Source: Taudactylus pleione (taxonomy: Eukaryota > Chordata > Amphibia > Anura > Myobatrachidae). Taken from it: 64,000 nt of DNA. The stretch covers positions 14,864,501 through 14,928,500 of the forward strand of contig JAUIMM010000115.1 of the NCBI GenBank assembly GCA_031769625.1, given 5' to 3'. The stretch's first letter is position 1. Each line of letters starts with the position of its first letter. Made by a program: the position numbers and the translations under genes. Positions 46,005-55,994 of this stretch are shown here, piece after piece. The notes under the pieces are model-generated. The model worked only from the letters and a program-made list of their open reading frames with translations. It had not been told where the DNA came from and did no database searches.

Positions 46005-46584
46005 GGGCCTGATTCAGAGCCGCTCGCACGATGTATGCAAATTGCGTAGGCAGTGCTATCGCACAGCAATGCATTAGCACGCCCAGTATTTCTTAGAAAG
46101 CGATCACATAGTGTATGCAGACACCCACCAGCCTGTTTTAAGACGCCCACTTGTGCACGTCATGTCTAGGAAGTGAATGCAACCATCGGTACATCGGATG
46201 CTATCGCAGCACTTGAGGTTGACCATACCGTGCCGCAAGCACTGCGAGCACTTCAATGTAAAAACAAGCCAGGTGACGTGTTCTATGAAGCTGTCTTTTA
46301 ATTATACACACCTCTAAAACGCCATTGAGATGCTCAGGCACGCCTGCGTTTGCACCTCCACTCCCCGTTTTTAATGGCCAGTCCCTTTTACTACCTACAA
46401 ATGGCTTCCCCTGTCACTCACTCTGCTGGGCTGTCTATGCGCAGCGAGCGAATGCATTGTGAACTTTCGCTCAGGTATGCACATGCGCACTGTGATGCAT
46501 ATGCATGCGCACAATATATATACACTGCATAGCATTGACAGCAACGAGAGTATGCATCTTAGCGAGCGGGTCTTAATCAGGCCC
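46005..46584. mobile_element. GGGCCTGATTCAG-family MITE
   Basis: Ends GGGCCTGATTCAGAGCCGCT and CTTAATCAGGCCC bound 580 bp, related to 9489-10074. The flanks ATA and ACA differ by one base. Confidence 0.75.
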
Positions 46585-46686
46585 ACAGTGTATCACTGAG
46601 GGTGAAAATTTATGAAAGTTACCTTATGTCATATATCATCCTACCAAATTTCATGAAAAAACTGAGAGGGTCGGGTTGAAAAGTTA

Positions 46687-46971
46687 AGGTGCGTACACAC
46701 GGTACGATTAAAATGCACGATAACAATATCGATCATATCGTGCATTTTTCGGTGCCTCCAACCCACCAATGACCTGTGATGTGCGGGCACGTATGGACAA
46801 TAACGATATCGTCCATTGCCCGTGATTGCAGACCAGGTTACTATAGGGACCCTTTGCCCATCGTTGGTGGGTTGGTGGTGGGCTGGATGATCAATATCGA
46901 TCATCCAGCACCCCCGGGAGATGATTCAACAATATCGATATCATTGACGATCGTCCCGTGTGTATGCACCA
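46687..46971. mobile_element. GGTGCGTACACAC MITE, TSD TTA
   Basis: Ends AGGTGCGTACACACGGTACG and CCGTGTGTATGCACCA, with TTA at 46684-46686 and 46972-46974. The inside has two hairpins (ACGATAACAATATCGATCAT-type and GCTGGATGA..TCATCCAGC). Confidence 0.85.
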
Positions 46972-47137
46972 TTACTTTTTTTGTGATGATTTGGAATGGA
47001 ACAATCCAGGAGTACAAAACAAAAGCCCTAATCATTTAAACTGCATTTCCTGATTGTACCTCCCGCTACATACCCCTATCTCCCCTCCCACTGCATGTTT
47101 AAAGTGACAAACTGAAATGTTCTGTCTGTTAGTGTTA

Positions 47138-47416
47138 AGGTGCATACACACACAACGATTTTTTGAACGATTATCGATAACGATATCATTTATCGTTCAA
47201 TCGTTGAAAAAATCGTTCCATTTCTGAGTTAAAACGATGAACGTTTGTAGTTCAGTCAGACTGACCAACTGAACGATTTTCATTAAGGGAATATGCAAAA
47301 ATCGTTTGTAGTTCAAAAAAAATCATTCATTACACTTTAAAAAATCTGACAGATAATCTGACAGAAAATCGTTCAGAAAATCGTTGGTAACAATATCGTT
47401 GTGTGTGTGTGCAGCT
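47138..47416. mobile_element. GGTGCATACACAC MITE, TSD TTA
   Basis: Ends AGGTGCATACACACACAACG and CGTTGTGTGTGTGTGCAGCT, with TTA at 47135-47137 and 47417-47419. Rich in AACGATT and AATCGTT. Confidence 0.85.
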
Positions 47417-47607
47417 TTAGTAGTCATACAGCTTTAATGAACATTGATGCAGAAAACAGACCCGGTACAAAGAAACAGTGGCTTATAAGGGCTTAATAGA
47501 TATGGTACACTGACTTTACCTTTAAGGGGGAAGTTACAGTAAGTTTTCCAATTCTAATAAAACTTCCCAGTGGGAATCCCCTATATATTAGTATTAAAAC
47601 ACTTGGA

Positions 47608-48480
47608 GGGGTATTCAATATGAAAGGTTAACTTCCCTGGCGAAGTTAACGTTTCATATCGGAGTTTTTTTCTGCGTAAAGGTATGGTGCGCGCTCCCGC
47701 TTATCCCCGTATTCAATATCAAATTAACGAAAACGGGAAACTCCGAAGTTGGATTTGCGTAAAGTTACGAATTTTTCCTTAAAATAATTGTAAGACCCCC
47801 CTAAAGTTGTAAAAACATGGGGGAACACTATGGATACCCCCGTTTTAGCCTTTAATTGAAAGTCGGGGATTTAAATAGCCGCAGCAGGTGCTTTTTTCCC
47901 GACATTGAAGAAGTGATGCAGAAGAGCACTTAGGTAATTTTTTTCATTTTTTTAAGTGGTCCCATCAAATTTGGGCTACATGAAAATGGGTACTAGCATA
48001 TTTTTAAGTCCCTAAAGTCAGTTTTTAAAAATTCTGCATTTGTGCACCTGCCGCTATAATTCTATTCTAGAAAAATCTGCCGCATACATGCAGAATAGCC
48101 CTGAACCTATTTCCCTATTGTTTAACAATTTTTTTCCATTTTTTTTTTTTGCACCCCAATTTTTACATTTATTTTTTGGGGTGTCCCTATTTTTTTTTTA
48201 AAACTTTTTTTGACACAGTTCTTTTTTAAATGTCAATCTCAGGGGTGCAGGCTATTTTTTTTAAGCCTGCTCCCCTAAACCCCAATTCTGCACTTTTTTT
48301 CGACACCTTTTCAATGGTGAAAAGTTATCACCGTTTTTTATCAAAGACTTTTCAAAACTGCGATAAGTCTTTGAAATTGAATACGGTGTAAAACTAAAAC
48401 AAGTGATATTAACGCAAAAACGTTAAAAAGTGCAATATCAACGCAAAAAACGATGTTATCGCACCCATATTGAATACCCC
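47608..48480. mobile_element. Inverted-repeat element, ends GGGGTATTCAATATG
   Basis: GGGGTATTCAATATGAAAGG on the left and CCCATATTGAATACCCC on the right bound 873 bp, with repeated TATTCAATAT and ATTGAATAC words inside. No clear target duplication and no coding region. Confidence 0.65.
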
Positions 48481-48591
48481 TTTTAAACTTACAATGTGTT
48501 TCATTACACTCTACTAGTGTGTATGTTACTATGGAGATGTGACATACTCTAAATCTCATCAAATCCTGATTGAGCCAAGGGTGGGGTATGG

Positions 48592-48815
48592 GATGCGGGC
48601 GCTCGGGATCCCGGCAGTCAGAATCCCGACAGGGTTAGGATACAAACACTTGGCGGTTAGTATTCTAAACCTCCCTCTCCCCGCACCCTATCCCCACCCC
48701 CCCACCTGAATGCCTAACCACAGTACTTACTGTGGGAATGCCAGTGCCAGGATTCTGAAAGGTGTTGGGATTACAGCGTCGGCATCCCGACTGTCGGGAT
48801 ATTAACCATATCCCT
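48592..48815. mobile_element. GGGATCCCGG-type foldback element
   Basis: TATGGGATGCGGGCGCTCGG, then CCGGCAGTCAGAATCCCGAC, pairs imperfectly with the right end (GCATCCCGACTGTCGGGATA, then CCATATCCC). The core has CCTAACC-like units. Same family as 23888-24372. Confidence 0.55.
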
Positions 48816-48822
48816 TTATCAA

Positions 48823-48960
48823 ACATTGCAAAGATTACAAGTGGTGTTGCCTATAGCAACCAGATTATACCTATCATGTTATAGACTGTACTAGATAGCT
48901 AGAATATTATTGGTTGCTATGGGCAACTTTTCCTCTTTCGATGGTCAGATACATATCCCC
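48823..48960. mobile_element. Decayed GGGGTATATTTACTAAA MITE
   Basis: GTTGCCTATAGCAACCAG and TTGGTTGCTATGGGCAAC, then CATATCCCC and TTA, mark the family. The left terminus is badly eroded. Confidence 0.6.
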
Positions 48961-49208
48961 TTAGTGACTACTGTACCAACAACTGACTCAGGTAGTTAGA
49001 AAATGCATTAAAAAAAATGAATAAACATTTTCTCTCCTGAAACTAATATATGAATGAATTTTCCCTTGAATGTTATCTGTGTGATCACTACCCCAGAATA
49101 TATAATACAGCATGTGTCCTCCATCTCCCCTCGCACAGGCAGCACCAGGGGGAAACCGAAGGACAGTAACTGAGGCGAGGGGAACAGGCCGGGCAGCTGC
49201 ACACTCAC

Positions 49209-49310
49209 GGGAGGACCAGGAGCAGTGACAGACCCATAACTGCTGCTGCTGCATGTGCCGGGGCTCTAATCTCCCTCGTTCACTTTCTTCTGATCCAATC
49301 ACATGCTCCA
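49209..49310 (-). other. Candidate FARS2 non-coding first exon
   Basis: On the - strand the sequence downstream of the CCAAT box runs to GTCCTCCC followed by a strong donor, GTGAGT (49208-49203). No FARS2 coding sequence is visible anywhere to the left, so if correct the remaining 49 kb is its first intron. Exon start is arbitrary. Confidence 0.3.
49295..49299 (+). promoter_or_regulatory. CCAAT box
   Basis: GATCCAATCA, sixteen bases from the CRE. NF-Y sites at this spacing are common in bidirectional promoters. Confidence 0.5.
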
Positions 49311-49314
49311 CTAG

Positions 49315-49322
49315 TGACGTCA
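49315..49322. promoter_or_regulatory. cAMP response element (perfect TGACGTCA)
   Basis: A palindromic CREB/ATF consensus inside the CpG-rich block, between the two candidate first exons. Confidence 0.6.
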
Positions 49323-49384
49323 CTCCACTACAGGGTGAAGGATAGGACACGCTTAAAATAACAGTGTAGTTTCACTTTGTGCGG

Positions 49385-49584
49385 CTCATTTTCTGCGATA
49401 CGACATGGCAGAGGTCTGCGCTCAGGCTTAATTTGTCCCAGTGCGCTCTCTGTAGGCGTGTGACGTATGCGAGGTGTGTGATTGGAGCTTTGTCAGGCGG
49501 CGAGGACGGGCAGACGGTGTGTCACCTTATAACAGTTCACTGATGTGCCCTGTCCCGGACTGGCCCCAGCAGCGTTGTGAGACT
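49385..49584 (+). other. Candidate LYRM4 5' UTR exon
   Basis: CpG-rich sequence ending at a consensus donor, GTGAGT (49585-49590). The coding exon at 54503 starts with an acceptor and 65 bases of untranslated sequence, so an upstream non-coding exon must exist. This is the best placed candidate. A short upstream ORF (ATG 49405, stop 49431) lies in it. Confidence 0.35.
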
Positions 49585-49777
49585 GTGAGTGTCATGTGCT
49601 GCCATATAGCGCCCAGTACCACACCGTGCTGCTACATCGCCCTGACACGCTGCTGTCTGTACGGTGTGCACATCCCTCACTCCTCTCCCCGTGATGGGAG
49701 CACAGCATACACCGTACACACACACACAGCACACTGCTTAGCACAGGTTGTCTCTAGAGGTCATTGTTACTTTTGAG

Positions 49778-49959
49778 CATAGGTTCTCAGCCCTTATCCT
49801 CAAGTGCCACCAATAGGTCCTGTGTTGTGGGTTTCTGTAACCAGGCGCAGGTGAGAGATTATATGTTGCTGGGTCAGTAATTAGCCCACCTGCTACTACA
49901 GACAGATCGACAAACCAGCACCTGTTCGGTCATTGAGGATAGTGGTTGAGGAACCCCTG
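49778..49959. mobile_element. hAT-type MITE, ends GGTTCTCAGCC/GGTTGAGGAACC
   Basis: AGGTTCTCAGCCCTTATCCT on the left pairs with AGGATAGTGGTTGAGGAACC and CCTG on the right. Family of 'CAGGGGTTCTCAACC' hAT elements. The target duplication is not clear. Confidence 0.6.
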
Positions 49960-50045
49960 CATTATAGTAATATATTATTCCAGCACTTTAACTCCATGCT
50001 AATTATACATATCCAGGTTCTTGAGACTTATGCCTGATGTCTAGA

Positions 50046-50578
50046 AGGGATGTAGTTAAGATACCTACAGCCAGCATCTCGGCTGATGTAATCCTGGCGT
50101 TGGAATGCCACTACTTGGCCAGAATACTGGCACCGGAATACCAATAGTAGTGGACATCCCAATGCCAGAATCCCGACAGCCGGGATGCCGATCGTAAGTA
50201 TAGCGGGGCTTGTTAGGGACCCTTTGGCCATCGGAGTGGAGGGTTAGGGGGAGAAGGGGGAGGGTTACTGTTAGGATATAGAAAAGGAGGGTTAGGGGGA
50301 GAAGGGGGGAGGGCTTACATACTTACCGGACCCTGTCAGGATCGGTATATTGACAACAGGCATCCCGAGTGCCAGGATTTCATACCGATTCCACCAATGA
50401 CGAGTCTTAAAATGCTGGGACTGTCTCTAGATGGAATCGATATGAAATCCCGGCACTCTGGCATTGTGATGTCCACTACTTTTGGTAATCTGACACCGGT
50501 CTTCTGGCCGGGTAGTGGCATTCTGGCGCCGGGATTTTGTCAGCTGGGGTGCCGGCTGTAGGTATCTTAACTACATCC
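50046..50578. mobile_element. Foldback element, ends GGGATGTAGTTAAGATACC
   Basis: Arms of about 120 bp, GGGATGTAGTTAAGATACCT on the left against AGGTATCTTAACTACATCC on the right. The core has GGTTAGGGGGAGAAGGGGG units. Part of a family with 23888-24372 and 48592-48815. No target duplication resolved. Confidence 0.7.
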
Positions 50579-50713
50579 GGTCATTGGTGCCTAGCGCATT
50601 GTGTACAGAACCTGTAACAGTGTTTTCAGCAAGGAAAATCCATGTTATTGCCCAAATTGAAAAACTTTCCTACAGTAGTCATGCTGATTCTTCATACTGA
50701 TGGTTATAGCTCC

Positions 50714-51014
50714 ACTGTTCGCCCCAAAAAATGTTTCCGGCCGGGTCGCATCAAGAAGTAGCCGGGTGGGGGCCTTTGCAATAATAAAATGTTTTAAACC
50801 TTGACCTTATAATGATTTGAAATAACATTTTATATATTCTCCTCTTATTAGAGGACCAGTCGTCTGATTATGGAAAACCTGCAAAGTCTATAGGATCTGG
50901 TCCTTTTTATACAGCTCCCAGATACTGTCCCCACTGCAGGCTTCCAAAGTACCTGGTGGTAGGCTGTTTCTTACCGGGTGGTGCACCCACAAAAAACAGC
51001 CTGGGGAGAACACT
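50714..51014. mobile_element. AGTGTTCTCCCCAG-family element, 7-bp TSD
   Basis: The left end ACTGTTCGCCCCA and right end TGGGGAGAACACT bound 301 bp. Direct repeats tagctcc (50707-50713) and gagctca (51015-51021) are an imperfect 7-bp duplication that includes the first two bases of the next element, so it inserted at that element's border. Shares GTAGCCGGGTGGGGG with the copy at 55995. Confidence 0.75.
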
Positions 51015-51019
51015 GAGCT

Positions 51020-51491
51020 CAGTGATTACCAACCTCGGTCTTCAAGGCACACTAACAGTCCTGGTTTTAGTGATATCCATGCTAAAGCACAGATGGTTAA
51101 ATCAAAATAACTGAGGTACTAATTAAGTCACCTGTGCTCAAGTATGGCTATCCTCAAAACCTGGACTGTTATTGTGGGTACACACTGGGCGATATTACTG
51201 AGCGACTGCACGATTACGACATCGTAATCGTGCAATCGCTCAGTAATCGTGCACAAATCGTGCACTTTTATGTCGGAAACGACCAGCGATGCGCACTCCC
51301 GCTGGTCGTTTCCGACATTGTCCATCGCCTGAACATGCAGCACAATCTGACGATAATGACAAATTGGCATGTTCAGGAATGATGGACAGTGCCTGCACTG
51401 AACGACTGATCGTTCAGTGCAGACACTGCAGGGGATCAGGAATGACGGTACGATTATGATGTGCCTTGAGGTCCATGGTTGGGAACCCCTG
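51020..51491. mobile_element. hAT-type element with two later insertions
   Basis: The left end CAGTGATTACCAACC and right end GGTTGGGAACCCCTG are inverted. The 8-bp duplication ttatagct is perfect at 50704-50711 and 51492-51499 once the younger element at 50714-51014 is removed. About 51173-51465 is a second insertion (GTGGGTACACACTGGGCGAT start). The inner CACCTGTGCTCAAG segment is shared with 57977-58135. Confidence 0.7.
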
Positions 51492-51808
51492 TTATAGCTG
51501 CATCCCATTATTGTAATGCTTTTCTGTATGCTACTGCAGTGTCAGGACATGATCCATCCACATTTACTGGATTTTTTTTTTTGTCAATGACCGTAAATGT
51601 TAATTGCTCCAATGGCTGCAATGCTCACCTCCAATGTATGCAAAAAGAATGGACAAGAAATACAATAATTTTCAGATGTTACTGCTGTATACTATATGAA
51701 TTAAGTGGCATATATACGTAATCTACTGTAACTTGTTCCACGATTGCATGTTTTTGTATTTGAGTCTTGTATATACCTATACCAGAGGCACTGCTTGCAA
51801 GCATCTGC

Positions 51809-52512
51809 AGTGTTCTCCCCAGGCTTTATTTATTGAGCGGTCCACCCAGCAAAATTATCTTGTCGCCTGGCACTTTTACGTTGCGATTGGTCCAGACTTG
51901 AGTTACTCACCGCCCCAGTCACCCGCACAGCACCGCTCCGCTTCGGGAGTAGCCAGGCTCATTGTGGGAAGATAGGAGCAGGGATCAGAGGAGATGGAAG
52001 ATTTGTCTGACAGGTCTAAGTAGCTAATATCTGCGCATGGAGTCTGTAGGCTCCAATCAGGTGATAGATGGGGGCGGGACAAAGCGCTGGTACTGGAGAG
52101 CAGGCAGCTTGTGGGGAGCGTGTACTGAGGCCTCACAGAGAAGTGGCCAGGGAGCTGGCCGGCCTGAGATGGGATCCGGGAACTGGCTGTCCGTCTGTGC
52201 ACCAGATCCAGGGACTGTCTGTCTGTATCACCAGTATGCTCACAGCCAGACCCTGCCAAACATGGAGGCGTACACTGCTGGTTCTGTACTACATCACCAG
52301 GCTTATGCAAGCGATATGTGTACATAAAAGTGCTGTTACCCTTCCATTCACACACTTAACAGTGTATGGCATGTAAATGCTGCACAATGCAATAAGTGTG
52401 GGCATAATGTGAATTGGTACGATTGTGAAGCTACGCCCCTTTTTGCACACAGGTTCCCACCTGGCTGCTAGTTGATGCTACTCGGCTGGCAACATTTTCT
52501 GGGGAGAACACT
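51809..52512. mobile_element. AGTGTTCTCCCCAG-family element, 704 bp
   Basis: The ends AGTGTTCTCCCCAGGC and TTCTGGGGAGAACACT are nearly perfect. The 7-bp flanks catctgc and gatctag agree at four positions. The interior is GC-rich at 51900-52240, with open frames on both strands (up to 150 codons) that resemble no known transposase. Confidence 0.7.
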
Positions 52513-52519
52513 GATCTAG

Positions 52520-52813
52520 TAGAGTTAACTCCTGCCGTACAGTCACTGTAGCTTTACGGCAGGAGTTAAAAAATAGTTGCCATAGTTTTTTGTTTTAAAA
52601 CACAATCCTGTTTTGAAAAAGGAAGTGTAATGCTGTCTTGCTTTTTATTTTATTAAAGGCTTTAGTGAATGTATGTCCATTTAACTGAAAATATTTATGC
52701 TTCTTAATGCTTAGTATAACCATGTTTATAGTATTGCATCATAGATTGAGCCCTCTTAGTAATGGTTAAAATAATCTTTTTAATGTAAAACAAGCTAAAG
52801 AATGCAAGCAGAT
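52520..52813. other. AT-rich spacer
   Basis: Contains a small hairpin, AACTCCTGCCGTA against the complementary TACGGCAGGAGTT (52528-52568). Nothing else seen. Confidence 0.5.
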
Positions 52814-52816
52814 AGT

Positions 52817-53284
52817 GGGCCTGATACAGGGTTGTACGCTATTCCGATGTTCAGCACGCTGAGCGACTATCGGTGGTCTGCGCATGCGTCACAGCTGAAA
52901 TGCACACGTGCTACGGTTGAATTACGGTTGCAGTGAAGATTCAGTCACAAGTGTTTAACAGGAAGTGATCATTTTGTGGGAGTTAATAGGGAGTGACAGC
53001 TGAACGGAGGCTTTTTCAGTCAGTGTTTGTGATCCTGTACACAGGGAACGTGGCTCCATTGTCTCAGGTACGGCGGCAATGCTGGGCATCCATATAAGTC
53101 GATGTTTTGCCTGACCTCCCTCTGATGCTGCCTATAGTATGTGTACACAATTGTGGACAGCTGCGAAGGCTTCGGTGGGAGTCTTAATACAAGTTTCTGC
53201 CACTGTTGTATTAGCACATTTTTCGCAGATCTACAGCTGCTAAGATCGCAGCTGTGGCAGCAGCAATAGAGTACAATCAGGCCC
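52817..53284. mobile_element. GGGCCTGATTCAG-family MITE, TSD AGT
   Basis: GGGCCTGATACAGGGTTGTA and GTACAATCAGGCCC bound 468 bp, with a perfect AGT duplication (52814-52816, 53285-53287). A diverged copy. Confidence 0.8.
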
Positions 53285-53445
53285 AGTGTCTTCACACATT
53301 TAAAGCACCCTTCAGTATAAATGTGTATTTAAAAATGTTAAGAATTTTTAGTCTATTTGTATCACTCCAAATATAGAGTTATAAAGCTTCACTAGTGACC
53401 CAAAGCAGTCTATATTATACATGGTTTTCCTAAGTATTTCTGTAG

Positions 53446-53469
53446 TATTATTATTATTATTATTATTAT
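53446..53469. repeat. (ATT)n microsatellite
   Basis: Eight uninterrupted units. Confidence 0.95.
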
Positions 53470-53559
53470 ATAAACTAAACATGGGCTAATAGCATTTTTA
53501 TTAAGATAAAATAAAACAAGTGTAATTTGTTTTTCTTTGGTAGACAATATAACAATAAA

Positions 53560-53860
53560 AGCTGCATACACACACAACGATTTTGTTACCAACGATTTTA
53601 TGAACGATTTTCTGTCAGATTATCTTTCAGATTTTTTAAAATGTAATGAACAATTTTTTTGAACTACAAACGATTTTTGCATATTCCCTTAATGAAAATC
53701 GTTCAGTTGACAAGTCTGAGTGAACTACAAACGTGAACGCGCATGAACGATAATCGTTCATCCTTTGACTCAGAAAGTGAACGATTTTTTCAATGGATTA
53801 TCGTTAAACGATATTGTTTAACGATAATCGTTCAAAAAATCGTTGTGTGTATATGCAGCT
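53560..53860. mobile_element. GCTGCATACACAC MITE
   Basis: AGCTGCATACACACACAACG and CGTTGTGTGTATATGCAGCT bound 301 bp rich in AACGATT. It is a close, inverted relative of the copy at 47138-47416. No clear TSD. Confidence 0.8.
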
Positions 53861-54470
53861 GAAGAGGAGTAACATAATACACAATACAGTATGTACTCCC
53901 ATAGCAAAATGAACTTAAGCAGGAAACAACACTTGTGATTTTTAATATCAGAAATTAGAAAAAGTCTGACTGTTACTTTTGTCAGATGATTTAGAATCAG
54001 AAAAAGTCTGATTTAGAACTGTAGCTAAGTGATGGTGTTTGATCAGCAATATTAACTTTCTGGAAGCAGTTTATAGCTTTTGGACTTTTCCTAATGATAA
54101 TTTTATGTTTAAATTTATTTTTAAATATATTTATTTAATATTTATAATGTCCTAATTTCCCTTACATCCACGAGTGCATAAGTCTGTACAATATGGAAAG
54201 GTGTGGTTATTCCTTGGTGTAATCTGGAAAAATAAAATATATCTAGCTCATATGATAATTGATAAGCTGCTCACCTTATAAAATGTGATGTATAGATGTT
54301 AGATGGTGTCACCTCTGAGAAGCATAGTGTTGATCTTAATGCACTTTTCACAAATGTGCTTCATCCCATTGTATTAATTAAAACCATAAATAACATAAAG
54401 GCATTCAGTACAATACTGTCCCGTTTTCTTAAAAATTAAGTTTTATTACATAAAATGTTGACACCTTACA
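53861..54470 (+). other. LYRM4 upstream intron, no other feature
   Basis: AT-rich sequence leading to the acceptor at 54501-54502. Confidence 0.5.
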
Positions 54471-54502
54471 CTTTACTTTCTTTTTGTTTTTCTATTGTTC
54501 AG

Positions 54503-54567
54503 GTAAACCTTCATAATCCCGTCAATTGGTAGTCTTGTGATTAAACTTTGAGTTACTTGGAAGAAAT
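54503..54567 (+). other. LYRM4 5' UTR part of the coding exon, with acceptor
   Basis: A pyrimidine tract (54476-54500) and AG at 54501-54502 form a good 3' splice site. Sixty-five untranslated bases follow. The start codon context AGAAATATGG has G at +4 and A at -3, a favourable Kozak match. Confidence 0.7.
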
Positions 54568-54653
54568 ATGGCATCACCAAGTCGGGCTACTGTGTTAAAT
54601 CTCTACAAGATCATGCTAAGAGAAAGCCAGAAGTTTAGTTCCTACAACTACAG
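54568..54653 (+). CDS. LYRM4: LYRM4 (ISD11) first coding exon
   Basis: LYRM4 is a small LYR-motif protein of the mitochondrial matrix that binds and stabilises the cysteine desulfurase NFS1, together with acyl carrier protein, in Fe-S cluster assembly. This exon encodes 28 residues and two bases of Arg29, beginning [20 protein letters not shown] and ending SSYNY(R). It aligns without gaps to the start of vertebrate LYRM4, with matching leucine, YK/YR, MLRES and YNYR positions. The signature reads L12-Y13-K14 rather than LYR. The exon ends at 54653 before GTACTCT, a GT donor in phase 2; later exons, which would supply the rest of the ~90-residue protein, are not in the window. An intact frame with conservative changes argues for a functional gene rather than a retrocopy. 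Confidence 0.9.
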
Positions 54654-55994
54654 GTACTCTGCATGACATTGAAATATATTGTAGACCTCGATGTGTCCAT
54701 TGAGCTATTTAAAGTGAATACTAAATCTAAATACGTCTTTCATTGGGAGCAGTGGAAGGAATATCACTGACTTTGACCTTACAGGATTGGTGTTTTGTTA
54801 AGGAGGAAGAGCTCTTTAGAGTGCCTGTTTGTCTTGAATTGTACTAGTTGGATTGAATCCACCGGTTTAATGATCTGCAGTGGCTGCATTCAGAAAACCA
54901 ATAGAGAGAGTGAGGTTGACAAAAAATGTCTAACAAGTATCTGTTGCGAATTTGTTAGTATAGTTCTGGCATACAGATGTGTCCTCATTCATCTAGCCTT
55001 AAGATGCCACCTAGCGCGACTTGCCTAGCATTAGTGAGTCACCAAATCTTGTGCAACTCTGCTAGCATTGGGCATATTATTTTGCCAAATAAGTGTCTAA
55101 ATTGCATTACGATACAACGAAGATGCAAGAGCAAACTGTGCTGATTAATGTGATATGCGAGACTGTGTGCACCTGAGTCTCTAAATGAGCAAAACAGAAC
55201 CTGAACTGATAAAAGCTGCAGCTGCTACATTGTAGCACTTCGTATACAGAGTTGCACACAGCTCTTCAAGTGTCACATATAAAATGAATCAGCACAGTCT
55301 GCTCTTGCGATTTAGATGCATTTTCTGCACAACAAGAAAAGACACCCGTCGCTAGCAGAGTCTCACGGGACCTGGTGCGCCAGGAGGGACTTTTTGTCGC
55401 GACTATAGCAAAGATGTGTAAGGACACTTCTGTAGTCCAAGTATAACAACCAAAGCCACAATAACATATGCTTCTGAATTTAAAGCCCTATACCTCTTTA
55501 ATAATAAGAGGATAAAATATTTAATAATTCTCAGAAGGTGACAACTTATAAACAATTTATATACAAAGAGTTTAAAATCTGCCCACAGCTTTCTTTTTTA
55601 ACACATCACAATTATTCTATTTTTTTCTTTCACATTTTTTTCCACACTTTGTTTTAAACTATTTAATTAGAGCTTTCATTATAAGATAGCATCCTGGCTT
55701 CACATATTAGGCTTATATGATGCTGTAATATAACTAAGGATATTTATTACTTTTTTATTTACCTACTTAATTACCATATAATATACCTGTATGCAAATAA
55801 AAACATGTACATCAGAACTACTGTCATTATGTGTAGTCACGTGCATTATCTGCAGTATCGGATTGACTGCACTTTTAGGTAAATAGAAGAACTCCATTCA
55901 CCCACTTATCGGCCTTTCAAAAAACATTTAATTTTCACAATATGTTGATGCGCTTGTTGGGGTTACAATAGAACACAATCTGCAATGGCAGAAC
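54654..55994 (+). other. LYRM4 intron; possible decayed MITE
   Basis: No second LYRM4 exon was found. GCAAGAGCAAACTGTGCTG (about 55127) and CAGCACAGTCTGCTCTTGC (about 55291) are inverted near-copies, with GCGCGAC/GTCGCGAC further out (55013, 55396), suggesting a decayed element at roughly 55010-55405. Confidence 0.5.

Larger units (their letters stand above)
49100..49760. promoter_or_regulatory. Probable bidirectional promoter of LYRM4 (+) and FARS2 (-)
   Basis: CpG density rises clearly over AT-rich flanks, with a CCAAT box, a CRE and good donors pointing outward on each strand. It lies 5 kb upstream of the LYRM4 coding exon. LYRM4 and FARS2 are divergent neighbours in human; that the same holds here is inference. 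No TATA box is evident, as usual for such housekeeping promoters. Confidence 0.55.

Noticed and set aside
1..49000. FARS2 coding exons on the - strand
   Set aside because: None of the frames shows phenylalanyl-tRNA synthetase blocks, so only the promoter-proximal exon is proposed.
51903..52355. 150-codon - strand frame
   Set aside because: Lies inside an inverted-repeat element, with an equally long frame on the other strand and no recognisable domain.
54795..55028. 77-codon + strand frame just after the LYRM4 exon, considered as LYRM4 exon 2
   Set aside because: It lacks the TYAVRRIRDAF-like sequence expected next, and no suitable acceptor precedes it in the right phase.
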